64,000 bases of DNA from UBA1181 sp963631545 (GTDB lineage: Bacteria > Bacteroidota > Bacteroidia > Bacteroidales > Paludibacteraceae): positions 16,387 through 80,386 of the forward strand of contig CAVGRN010000004.1 in the NCBI GenBank assembly GCA_963631545.1, in the 5' to 3' direction. Below the pieces are notes generated by a model, which had not been told where the DNA came from, searched no databases, and saw only the letters and a program-made list of their open reading frames with translations. Positions within the stretch are counted from its first letter, which is position 1. Each line of letters starts with the position of its first letter. Shown here piece by piece: positions 1 to 7,019 of this stretch. Made by a program: the position numbers and the translations under genes.

Positions 1-2
1 AC

Positions 3-389
3 CACAGTGGAACTGATATAGGAGTGCTGCGGCTCAGTGAAAAGCAGCAGTGTGTCGATGCCCGAGATGCGGCGGTTGGCGTCGGCAATGGTTCGTTCGT
101 ACTCAAAATCTTGAATGGAGCGGATGCCCCTCAGGATGATGTTCGCCCCCACCTCTTTAGCAAAATCGACGGTCAGACAGTCGTAACTGCGCACCTGCAC
201 CCTCGGCTCGTCGCAAAAAGCCTTTTTGATGATATGCATTCTCTGCTCCACGGAATAGCGCGTTTTTTTCGCTTCATTGACACCAATGGAGATAATCACC
301 TCGTCTAAGAAAGTCAGGGAACGACGCACCACGGAGTAATGTCCGATAGTGAACGGGTCGAAACTCCCCGGGAAAATAGCTACTGCCAT
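3..389 (-). CDS. coaD: Pantetheine-phosphate adenylyltransferase, 3' end cut by window edge
   Basis: Catalyses transfer of AMP from ATP to 4'-phosphopantetheine, the penultimate step of coenzyme A synthesis, in the cytoplasm. Reading leftward from the ATG at 389-387 the protein begins MAVAIFPGSFDPFTIGH, which contains the nucleotidyltransferase T/HxGH-type signature of the family, followed by ILRGIRSIQDFEYE and, near the edge, the LFTEPQHSYISSTV segment typical of CoaD. About 129 residues are present; the family is usually 150-165 long, so roughly the last 25 residues lie outside the window. A TAnnTTTG box about 45 bases upstream fits its promoter. It diverges from nothing here: the next gene (618-1034) is also leftward but separated by a terminator hairpin. 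Identification is from recognised motifs and is firm. Confidence 0.95.
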   Translation of the reverse strand, partial: MAVAIFPGSFDPFTIGHYSVVRRSLTFLDEVIISIGVNEAKKTRYSVEQRMHIIKKAFCDEPRVQVRSYDCLTVDFAKEVGANIILRGIRSIQDFEYERTIADANRRISGIDTLLLFTEPQHSYISSTV

Positions 390-430
390 TGTATTTTTTC
401 TTTCAATACAGTTATTTCACACTAATGCGG

Positions 431-438
431 CAAAATTA
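431..438 (-). promoter_or_regulatory. Putative -7 promoter element of coaD
   Basis: On the minus strand the bases read TAATTTTG, an exact match to the Bacteroidales -7 consensus TAnnTTTG, about 42 bases before the coaD start. No convincing -33 TTTG is seen at the expected distance. Confidence 0.4.
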
Positions 439-572
439 AGGCAATTCAGCCATTAGACCGACTTTTTTCGAGGAAAAACGCAACATTTGCAACAGAATTC
501 CTCACAGCGTCCGCCGATTCGACCACCACAAGCCCCCGATAATGAACACACCCGTTGCGACAAACAAAACAA

Positions 573-599
573 AGGGAGGACATTCAAAACGTCCTCCCT
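573..599 (-). terminator. Terminator hairpin downstream of the small lipoprotein gene
   Basis: A perfect 9-bp stem (AGGGAGGAC / GTCCTCCCT) with a 9-base loop lies 19 bases beyond the stop of the leftward lipoprotein gene. On the minus strand it is followed by a T-rich stretch (TTTGTTTTG), as expected of an intrinsic terminator. Confidence 0.7.
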
Positions 600-617
600 C
601 AATTTTTCAGATTTACT

Positions 618-1034
618 TCAATCTTCGTCTACGCTGAACGAAAGCGCAAGCGTAGTGCCTGAGAATGAGCCAGACACCGTGTAAGTGTCGCCATCAACCG
701 TTTTCCTATAAATATCAACGTCTTCAGATTTTTCGAAGCCTGAAGCAATCAACTTTGCATAGTAATTTTTTGCAGTGATTTCCTTAGAGTCGAAATCCAT
801 AAAGGTTACCGTTTCCATACCGCCAAGCGACATGTACTTTTGGTTTTCCACCTCACCATCGAAAGATGGGAACGCTGCGAACGAAGGGTAATTCTTCACC
901 AACTGCGCCCACGTCATCTTACTGTCTGTAACAACAGTCGTTTCATTTCCTTCTTCGTCGTCATCTTTGTCGCCGCAACTTCCCAATGGCAGCAAAGCCA
1001 CGAAGAACAGGGCATACATCAAATATTTTTTCAT
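618..1034 (-). CDS. Small predicted lipoprotein of unknown function
   Basis: 138 residues. The N-terminus (MKKYLMYALFFVALLPLGSC) is a short charged-hydrophobic signal ending in a lipobox LGSC, so Cys20 is probably lipidated and the protein anchored to a membrane. An acidic linker (GDKDDDEEGNE) follows; such Asp/Glu residues right after the lipidated cysteine are a known feature of surface-exposed lipoproteins in Bacteroidetes, so surface display is possible. The remaining ~105 residues, with aromatic-rich segments such as WAQLVKNYPSFAAFPSF, match no family I recognise. It begins 18 bases after the stop of the cyclophilin gene and is probably co-transcribed with it. Function not assigned. Confidence 0.8.
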   Translation of the reverse strand: MKKYLMYALFFVALLPLGSCGDKDDDEEGNETTVVTDSKMTWAQLVKNYPSFAAFPSFDGEVENQKYMSLGGMETVTFMDFDSKEITAKNYYAKLIASGFEKSEDVDIYRKTVDGDTYTVSGSFSGTTLALSFSVDED

Positions 1035-1052
1035 ACAAAAAACTTTTATGAG

Positions 1053-1889
1053 TTACTTAACTAATTTGATTTTCATCTTCACATCCTTCTTCGGACGGTC
1101 GCCAGGGTTAGTCTCAACAGCAGCGATAGCGTCGATGACATCCAACCCCTCAACGACCTCGCCAAATACGGTGTACTCACCATCCAAGAAAGGTGTTCCG
1201 CCCACGGTCTTGTAGGCTTCCTTCATTTCGGCAGGCATGGCATAGTCTGCTTCACGCCCCTCAAATTCCTTCTCCAACTGAGCGGTGATTTCAAGTTGCA
1301 GGTTCTGCAAGCCCTCCTGGTTTCTGTCCTTGCGCAATTGGTTGATCTCGGCACTACGTTCCTTCACAATCTCGTAGAACCGTTTTTGCTTAGCCTTACC
1401 CAACAAGTTGAGTTCCATCTGCTTAATCTCCGCATCATTCATCTTCTTGCCTTGAACGATGTAGAATTGGCAACCCGACGAACGCTTCTCGGGGTTCACC
1501 TGGTCGCTCTGACGCGCCGCAGCCAATGCACCTTTCTTATGAAAATATTTAGGGTAGACAAACTCTGCCGGAATGGTGTAGCCAACGCCGCCCGCACCCA
1601 ACTGTTTGTTGGCAGCAGCACCCTTCGACTCGGGGTCGCCTCCCTGTATCATAAAATCCTTGATAACCCTGTGGAAAAGCAGATCGTTGAAAAATCCCTT
1701 CTCCACCAATTTCAAGAAATTGGCTTGGTGTTGGGGCGTTTCCCCATACAACAAAATCTTCATCTTACCATAGTCGGTACTCAACTCAACCAACACATCC
1801 TTGGACTGAGCGGACTTCGTATTACCTGCCGCTTCTGCAACCATACACATCAAAATTGATATCGTGAAACTTATTATGAATTTTCTCAT
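1053..1889 (-). CDS. Cyclophilin-type peptidyl-prolyl cis-trans isomerase, exported
   Basis: Accelerates cis-trans isomerisation of proline peptide bonds, assisting protein folding. The cyclophilin core is clear: LVELSTDYGKMKILLY at the start, FHRVIKDFMIQGGDP in the active-site strand, FYIVQGKKMND and FLDGEYTVFGEVVEGLDVID near the end. Between the last two blocks is an insertion of roughly 70 charged residues (from KQMELNLLGKAK to the KEAYKTVGG region), which I have seen in Bacteroidetes secreted cyclophilins. The start chosen is the ATG at 1889, giving MRKFIISFTISILMC with a normal signal peptide ending near AEAAG; an in-frame ATG eight codons earlier would place extra residues before the signal. 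Length 278 residues. Probably periplasmic. It precedes the small lipoprotein gene by 18 bases in the same direction. Confidence 0.93.
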   Translation of the reverse strand: MRKFIISFTISILMCMVAEAAGNTKSAQSKDVLVELSTDYGKMKILLYGETPQHQANFLKLVEKGFFNDLLFHRVIKDFMIQGGDPESKGAAANKQLGAGGVGYTIPAEFVYPKYFHKKGALAAARQSDQVNPEKRSSGCQFYIVQGKKMNDAEIKQMELNLLGKAKQKRFYEIVKERSAEINQLRKDRNQEGLQNLQLEITAQLEKEFEGREADYAMPAEMKEAYKTVGGTPFLDGEYTVFGEVVEGLDVIDAIAAVETNPGDRPKKDVKMKIKLVK

Positions 1890-2061
1890 ACACACCTTAA
1901 TATAATAACGCAATAGGAGAGAAACAGTATCTATCAGCCCAATTGCAAAAACGAAAGTATAATTTTAAATTTGAAAAGCCAAAAAATGGAAGCCAAAAAA
2001 GAAAATATGCCGACAGCAAAACAAAAATAACCCACAATGTTTTTAATGTCCGATTTTTTTG

Positions 2062-2069
2062 TAAATTTG
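2062..2069 (+). promoter_or_regulatory. Putative -7 promoter element of rpmE2
   Basis: TAAATTTG, an exact TAnnTTTG match 66 bases before the rpmE2 start, with a T-rich stretch (TGTTTTT, 2039-2045) near the -33 position. The 1890-2135 interval between the divergent cyclophilin and rpmE2 genes contains nothing else recognised. Confidence 0.55.
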
Positions 2070-2135
2070 CACCGCCATTTGCATAAGGTTACCAAGCCAA
2101 AACAAAACGTGTAACTAAAAAATTTTATAATAAAA

Positions 2136-2387
2136 ATGAAAAAGGATATTCAACCAGAGAATTATCGTCCAGTTGCGTTCAAGGATTTGTCCAACGGCGA
2201 TACGTTCATCTCACGTTCAACCATCAACACGAAGGATACGATTGAGATCGACGGCGAGACTTTGCCACTCGTGAAACTTGAAATCTCAAGCTCTTCACAC
2301 CCATTCTTCACAGGAAAGTCTAAGATGGTAGACACTGCCGGACGTGTGGACAAGTTTATGAGCCGCTACGGAAACAGAAAGAAGTAA
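2136..2387 (+). CDS. rpmE2: Ribosomal protein bL31, type B
   Basis: Component of the large ribosomal subunit. The 83-residue sequence starts MKKDIQPENYRPVAFKDL and ends VDKFMSRYGNRKK; it has the SSSHPFFTGKSKMVDTAGRVD block typical of bL31. There are no cysteines, so this is the zinc-independent C-minus (type B) form, which in many bacteria replaces the zinc-binding form during zinc shortage; in Bacteroidetes it commonly seems to be the standing copy. It has its own promoter box upstream and a terminator hairpin directly after, so it appears to be a single-gene unit. Confidence 0.97.
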   Translation: MKKDIQPENYRPVAFKDLSNGDTFISRSTINTKDTIEIDGETLPLVKLEISSSSHPFFTGKSKMVDTAGRVDKFMSRYGNRKK

Positions 2388-2410
2388 TTCTCTGTCTATT
2401 GGCAATAATT

Positions 2411-2445
2411 AAGGATGTCTACCTTAGTAGATGTCCTTTTTTTTT
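2411..2445 (+). terminator. Intrinsic terminator after rpmE2
   Basis: A stem of 10 pairs (AGGATGTCTA / TAGATGTCCT, including two G-U pairs) with a short loop is followed by nine Ts. It starts 24 bases after the rpmE2 stop and ends about 20 bases before the nadK start. Confidence 0.85.
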
Positions 2446-2466
2446 CAAAAAACAAGTTATAGGACG

Positions 2467-3339
2467 ATGAAAGTTATCATTTTCGGGAACAAGCGTAGAG
2501 ACGAGGTGGTGCAATACACGCAAGAGGTTGTAGACATCCTTATGGACAGGGACGCCGAGATCATACTCGAGCCAGCGTTCTGCAGGTTTCTTGTGGAGAA
2601 AGGCATGGACTTGTCTTTCAAGCACACCATTGTGGAAGACAACAACTTCGACGCAGACCTCGCCATCAGCATCGGCGGCGACGGCACATTCATACGCACC
2701 ACGGCGAAAATCGGAAGGAAGGAGATCCCCATTATGGGCATCAACGCCGGCAGATTGGGATTCTTAGCAGACGTACCCGGGTCGGAGATCAGCCAAAGCC
2801 TCAACAACGCCTTAGACGGACGGTGCAAAATCGAAGAACACGCCCTGCTGCGCCTCTACACGGAAGACCGCGAGTACACCGATTTCAACTACGCAATGAA
2901 CGAAATCGCCATCCTCAAACGCGACTGCTCTTCTATGATTACCATCCACGCTTGGGGGAACGGCACTTTCATCAACTCCTACCAGGCAGACGGACTGCTC
3001 ATCGCCACCGCAACTGGCTCCACCGCCTACTCTATGAGCGTCGGCGGCCCCATCCTCGTGCCGCAAGCCAGCAACTTCATCATCACTCCCGTCGCACCGC
3101 ACAGCCTCAACGTGCGCCCCATCATCATCCCTGACGACTGGGAAATCGACCTCAAAGTGGAGAGCCGCAACAAACAATACCTCATCGCATTAGACGGACG
3201 GAACAACGTGTTCAACGAACAAATTCCGCTGAAAATCAAAAAAGCCAACTTCACCTCAAAAATCATCCGGCAGGAGGGACACGACTTCTTCAACACGCTG
3301 AGAGAAAAACTGATGTGGGGAACAGGCACCCGAAAATAA
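2467..3339 (+). CDS. nadK: NAD kinase
   Basis: Phosphorylates NAD to NADP using ATP or polyphosphate; cytoplasmic. The family's GGDGT motif is at residues 70-74 (AISIGGDGTFIRT), the NE dyad follows in YAMNEIAIL, and the substrate loop DGLLIATATGSTAYSMS is intact. I use the ATG at 2467 (MKVIIFGNKRRDEV): the upstream in-frame ATG at 2431 lies inside the rpmE2 terminator hairpin and would add 12 residues with no family support. The protein is then 290 residues, the usual length. fmt begins 18 bases after its stop, so the two are probably transcribed together. Confidence 0.97.
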   Translation: MKVIIFGNKRRDEVVQYTQEVVDILMDRDAEIILEPAFCRFLVEKGMDLSFKHTIVEDNNFDADLAISIGGDGTFIRTTAKIGRKEIPIMGINAGRLGFLADVPGSEISQSLNNALDGRCKIEEHALLRLYTEDREYTDFNYAMNEIAILKRDCSSMITIHAWGNGTFINSYQADGLLIATATGSTAYSMSVGGPILVPQASNFIITPVAPHSLNVRPIIIPDDWEIDLKVESRNKQYLIALDGRNNVFNEQIPLKIKKANFTSKIIRQEGHDFFNTLREKLMWGTGTRK

Positions 3340-3357
3340 TCCTAAAAAATTTACGAA

Positions 3358-4326
3358 ATGGACAAGCAATCACTGAGAATCGTTTATATGGGGACTCCCG
3401 ACTTCGCAGTAGAACCCCTGAAAAGATTGGTGGAGAACGGATACAATATCGTGGGCTGCATCACTATGCCAGACAAAGAAGCGGGCAGAGGACACAAAAT
3501 CCAACCTTCGCCAGTGAAAAGCTATGCCATTTCGCAAAACATCCCACTGCTGCAACCCGTGAAGCTGAAAGACGAGGATTTCCTCGCCCAACTGAAAGCG
3601 TGGAACGCAGATTTGCAAATCGTGGTGGCGTTTCGTATGTTGCCCGAAGTGGTGTGGAACATGCCGCGGCTCGGCACTTTCAACCTACACGCCTCTCTCC
3701 TTCCGCAATACCGCGGGGCAGCACCCATCAACTGGGCGGTCATCAACGGAGAAACGGAAACTGGCGTTACCACCTTCTTCCTGACACACGACATCGACAC
3801 CGGCGCTATCGCCTTGCAAAAGAAAATAGCCATCGGCGAGGACGAATGCGTGGGGTCTGTCCACGACAGACTGATGGACGTGGGCGCAGACCTCGTCACG
3901 CAAACCGTAGACCTCATACTTGAAGACAATCTGAAATGCACCGAGCAGAAAGAGTTCTACACATCGGAAGACGAGCTGAAGAACGCACCAAAAATATTCA
4001 AAGACACCTGCAAAATAGACTGGAACAGAACCTGTGCAGATTTGCACAACTTTGTGCGCGGACTTTCGCCCTACCCCGCTGCCTGGGCGGTCTTGAAAGA
4101 CGAGGAAGGCAATGAAACGCCCGTGAAAATCTACGAGACAGAAAAAATCGCCGACAACCACAACCTACCGGTAGGCACCATCCGCGCCGACAAGAGAAAC
4201 CTTGACGTCGCAATAGCAGACGGGTACATCCGCATCAAATCACTGCAACTGCCAAGCAAAAAAAGAATCACTGCCGACGAATTTTTAAGAGGTTTTAAGA
4301 ATATCGACCAATACAAGTTCTTTTAA
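3358..4326 (+). CDS. fmt: Methionyl-tRNA formyltransferase
   Basis: Transfers a formyl group from 10-formyltetrahydrofolate to initiator Met-tRNA, needed for bacterial translation start. The N-terminal catalytic domain shows VYMGTPDFAVEPLKRL, the formyl-transfer signature around FNLHASLLPQYRGAAPINWA and TGVTTFFLTHDIDTG; the C-terminal tRNA-binding domain covers roughly residues 205-322. Length 322 is normal. It follows nadK closely. Nothing unusual was seen. Confidence 0.97.
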   Translation: MDKQSLRIVYMGTPDFAVEPLKRLVENGYNIVGCITMPDKEAGRGHKIQPSPVKSYAISQNIPLLQPVKLKDEDFLAQLKAWNADLQIVVAFRMLPEVVWNMPRLGTFNLHASLLPQYRGAAPINWAVINGETETGVTTFFLTHDIDTGAIALQKKIAIGEDECVGSVHDRLMDVGADLVTQTVDLILEDNLKCTEQKEFYTSEDELKNAPKIFKDTCKIDWNRTCADLHNFVRGLSPYPAAWAVLKDEEGNETPVKIYETEKIADNHNLPVGTIRADKRNLDVAIADGYIRIKSLQLPSKKRITADEFLRGFKNIDQYKFF

Positions 4327-4351
4327 AGTTGGGTTATTCCAAGAAAATAAA

Positions 4352-4359
4352 TACTTTTG
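4352..4359 (+). promoter_or_regulatory. Putative -7 promoter element of the ECF sigma gene
   Basis: TACTTTTG matches TAnnTTTG exactly, with a TTGGG about 20 bases upstream at the -33 position, 73 bases before the sigma-factor start. Confidence 0.5.
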
Positions 4360-4431
4360 CCCAAGAACATTCGTAGAACCTAAAAAAGAAGCCTATCGAA
4401 ACACTCCTACTTCACTATAAACAGAGAAGTT

Positions 4432-5019
4432 ATGGAAATCATAAATAAGACCGACGAGGAGTTGGTGAAGATGTATGCGGACGGCAGCAACGATGCTTTC
4501 GACGAGCTGCTCCGCAGATACAAGAACAAAGTGTTCAGTTACATCTTCGCAGCCACTAAGGACGTTGATCAGGCGAACGATATTTTTCAAGATACGTTCG
4601 TGAAGGCGGTTGTTACCATCAAACAACGGAAGTACACCGAGCAAGGGAAATTCGCTTCGTGGATTCTACGGATCGCCCACAACCTCATCATCGATAGTTT
4701 CAGAAAAGTGCAAAACGAGAACACCATCTCCAACGAAGAGTATGGCACGGACTTGCTGAACGACTGCCGCCTCTGCGACAACGGCACAGAAGAGTATTGG
4801 GCAAAGGAAAACACGCTGAACGAACTGCAAGAATTAGTCTACAAACTGCCCGAAAACCAACAAACCATCATCCAACTGAGGTTTTTCCGAGGTATGAGTT
4901 TCAAAGAGATAGCCGAAGCGGAGAACATAAGCATCAACACGGCACTCGGGCGTATGCGGTACGCCATCATCAACCTAAAGAAATTAGCATCTCAATACCA
5001 GGTGGAAGCGTGCTTTTAA
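4432..5019 (+). CDS. ECF-family RNA polymerase sigma factor
   Basis: A 195-residue sigma-70-type factor of the extracytoplasmic-function group, directing RNA polymerase to a particular promoter class. Region 2 is seen at about residues 10-85 (DELLRRYKNKVFSYIF, DIFQDTFVKA, FASWILRIAHNLIID) and region 4 at about 130-185 (LPENQQTIIQLRFFRGMS, FKEIAEAENISINTALGRM, the DNA-binding helix-turn-helix). There is no region 3, as expected for ECF factors. No anti-sigma gene is adjacent: upstream is fmt, downstream is the convergent recQ, with which it shares a 4-base tail overlap. Its regulon and controlling signal cannot be told from this sequence. Confidence 0.93.
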   Translation: MEIINKTDEELVKMYADGSNDAFDELLRRYKNKVFSYIFAATKDVDQANDIFQDTFVKAVVTIKQRKYTEQGKFASWILRIAHNLIIDSFRKVQNENTISNEEYGTDLLNDCRLCDNGTEEYWAKENTLNELQELVYKLPENQQTIIQLRFFRGMSFKEIAEAENISINTALGRMRYAIINLKKLASQYQVEACF

Positions 5020-5029
5020 CGCTTCCGCC
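5001..5029. terminator. Hairpin whose loop contains both stop codons of two convergent genes
   Basis: A 10-pair stem (GGTGGAAGCG / CGCTTCCGCC, one G-T pair) with a 9-base loop TGCTTTTAA. The sigma-factor TAA (5017-5019) and the recQ stop (5016-5018 on the minus strand) both sit in the loop. There is no T tract on either side, so it is not a textbook terminator, but it could act as a transcription or mRNA 3'-end barrier for both genes. Confidence 0.55.
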
Positions 5030-6938
5030 CACAGAAATGTACCCATCCTTCCTCGTCCACACGAATCTCGTTCTCCTCGTGCATAGAACGAAGCACCTCT
5101 GCCACATGCTGACGAGGGAACGGCATAGTATCTGGCAACGTACTTAGGTTTTGCGGTGCGGCGGACACCGCCGACAGGATACTTTCGCGTATCTTGTCAA
5201 ACTCACTGTTCTTCAAGCCACTTTCATTCTTCGCCTGGCAATAATCGCACATACCGCAGTTCTCGGATTTATACTCCCCGAAATATTGCAGCAACATTCG
5301 GCTTCTACAGTGCGAATCGTCCGAGACGTAGGCAATCACCTTTTCTATTCGATCCTTGAAACGTTCCAAGCGTTTCTCGTACACATCCTTCCCTATCGCC
5401 ACATACTTATCGTCCACCCTCCGTCTTAGGAAATAGACGAACGGTGCTTTCTTCCCGGGAATGTAACCTAAGACACCCAAACGTGCCAAATCCTTCAGGG
5501 TTTGGTAGAGTTCATCCCTCGTGAGGTTCAGTCGGTGCGACAATAAATCCTCGTCCACCTCCGCATAATCGGCAAAGATGCCCGTACAGGTGCGCAGCAG
5601 CATCTCCACCACAGTGTCCGCCCGCTGGTCCAACGGTTGGTGGTACAACTCCTCCTTCGTAACAAGGAACATCACACGCGACTTCATATCCAGCTCCTCC
5701 GTCAATTCTATATAACCCGCCTGCTGCAACAGTTTCAGTGCGCTATGCGTCTGCAACACAGGCAGTTTATACGCCGAACAGAACTTATACAAGTTGAAAT
5801 CCTTGAAAAAGCCTGCGCCCTCCTCCACTCCAATATTGTAGAAGCAGCACAACTCGGCATACACCTGCACAATGAAGTCTCGGTCTGGAAAATTATCCGC
5901 AACTCTCTTCTTCAGTTTAGAAATGTCCGATTTATCGTAGAGCAGCACTGCGTATGATTTTTTCTCGTCGCGTCCAGCCCGACCGGCTTCCTGGAAATAA
6001 GCCTCCAAGGTGTCTGGCAAATCAATATGGATGACGCTGCGCACGTCCGGCTTGTCGATACCCATACCGAAAGCGTTGGTGGCGACAATCACACGGCACG
6101 ACCCGTTTTTCCACGCCTCCTGACGCTCGTTCTTCGTTTCTTGAGACAATCCAGCGTGAAAGTGTTCTGCGGAAAAACCCTCCTTTTTCAGTAAATCCGC
6201 CACGTCCTTAGTCCGCTGCCGGCTACGCACATAAACGATGGACGTGCCTGGGACAGAGTTCAATATCTTTATCATCTGCCCAAGTTTATCATCCGTTTTG
6301 CGCACAACGTATGCCACGTTCTTCCGAAGGAAACTCTTCTTCAGCACGAAATGCTTTTTGAAAGCAAGTCTATCCTGGATATCCTCCACCACATCGGGCG
6401 TGGCAGTGGCAGTGAGTGCCATAACAGGGACGTCGGGCGGCACGATTTTTCGTATTTCAGCGATTTTCAAGTATGACGGGCGAAAGTCATAGCCCCACTG
6501 CGAGATGCAGTGCGACTCGTCCACCACAATCAGCGACACCTGCATACGCCGCACCTTATCAAGGAAAAGTTCCGTACCCAACCGCTCTGGCGATATGTAG
6601 AGGAACTTGTAACCACCGAGGACGCAGTTGTCCAATGTCCGCATAATGTCGTCCCTCTGCATACCCGAGTAGACGGCGGCGGCGCGGATACCCCTATCTT
6701 TCAGATTGTCCACCTGATCCTTCATCAAGGCGATGAGCGGTGTAACGACAAGGCAGATGCCCTCCATACAAAGAGCCGGCACCTGAAATGTGATGCTCTT
6801 ACCTCCGCCCGTGGGCATTAGTCCCAAGACATCCTCGCCACGGTACACGGCATCCACCAACTCCTCCTGCAAGGGACGGAAAGCGGAATACCCCCAGTAT
6901 TTTTGCAAAACAGATAAATATTTTCCACTATTTTCCAT
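5016..6938 (-). CDS. recQ: ATP-dependent DNA helicase RecQ
   Basis: 3'-5' DNA helicase in recombination and replication-fork repair. Of 640 residues, about 10-210 form the first RecA-like domain with the Walker A loop LMPTGGGKS and a DESH Walker B box followed by CISQWGYDFRPSY; 215-350 form the second, with ATNAFGMGIDKPDVR and the arginine-finger segment EAGRAGRDEKKS. The zinc-binding RQC region shows the cysteine set in CRSRMLLQYFGE and NCGMCDYCQAK near residue 560. A winged-helix part lies between; a clear HRDC domain was not recognised at the C-terminus, which ends soon after a short helical tail. It lies downstream of recJ on the same strand, separated by a hairpin, and converges with the ECF sigma gene. 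Confidence 0.95.
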   Translation of the reverse strand: MENSGKYLSVLQKYWGYSAFRPLQEELVDAVYRGEDVLGLMPTGGGKSITFQVPALCMEGICLVVTPLIALMKDQVDNLKDRGIRAAAVYSGMQRDDIMRTLDNCVLGGYKFLYISPERLGTELFLDKVRRMQVSLIVVDESHCISQWGYDFRPSYLKIAEIRKIVPPDVPVMALTATATPDVVEDIQDRLAFKKHFVLKKSFLRKNVAYVVRKTDDKLGQMIKILNSVPGTSIVYVRSRQRTKDVADLLKKEGFSAEHFHAGLSQETKNERQEAWKNGSCRVIVATNAFGMGIDKPDVRSVIHIDLPDTLEAYFQEAGRAGRDEKKSYAVLLYDKSDISKLKKRVADNFPDRDFIVQVYAELCCFYNIGVEEGAGFFKDFNLYKFCSAYKLPVLQTHSALKLLQQAGYIELTEELDMKSRVMFLVTKEELYHQPLDQRADTVVEMLLRTCTGIFADYAEVDEDLLSHRLNLTRDELYQTLKDLARLGVLGYIPGKKAPFVYFLRRRVDDKYVAIGKDVYEKRLERFKDRIEKVIAYVSDDSHCRSRMLLQYFGEYKSENCGMCDYCQAKNESGLKNSEFDKIRESILSAVSAAPQNLSTLPDTMPFPRQHVAEVLRSMHEENEIRVDEEGWVHFCGRKR

Positions 6939-6972
6939 AGGCTATAGGTCTTCTTTTAATCCTCAGGAAAAA

Positions 6973-7007
6973 TGGTGTCGCCCAACCGAAAGAGTCGGGC
7001 GACACCA
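6973..7007 (-). terminator. Terminator hairpin between recJ and recQ
   Basis: A perfect 11-bp stem (TGGTGTCGCCC / GGGCGACACCA) with a 13-base loop, followed on the minus strand by ATTTTTCC. It lies 13 bases past the recJ stop and leaves only about 34 bases before the recQ start, so recQ either has a very tight promoter or depends on read-through. Confidence 0.75.
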
Positions 7008-7019
7008 CGCTATGCTTCA

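Noticed and set aside
2431..2466. Longer NAD kinase start
   Set aside because: The upstream ATG lies in the 3' arm of the rpmE2 terminator and adds residues not shared by the family.
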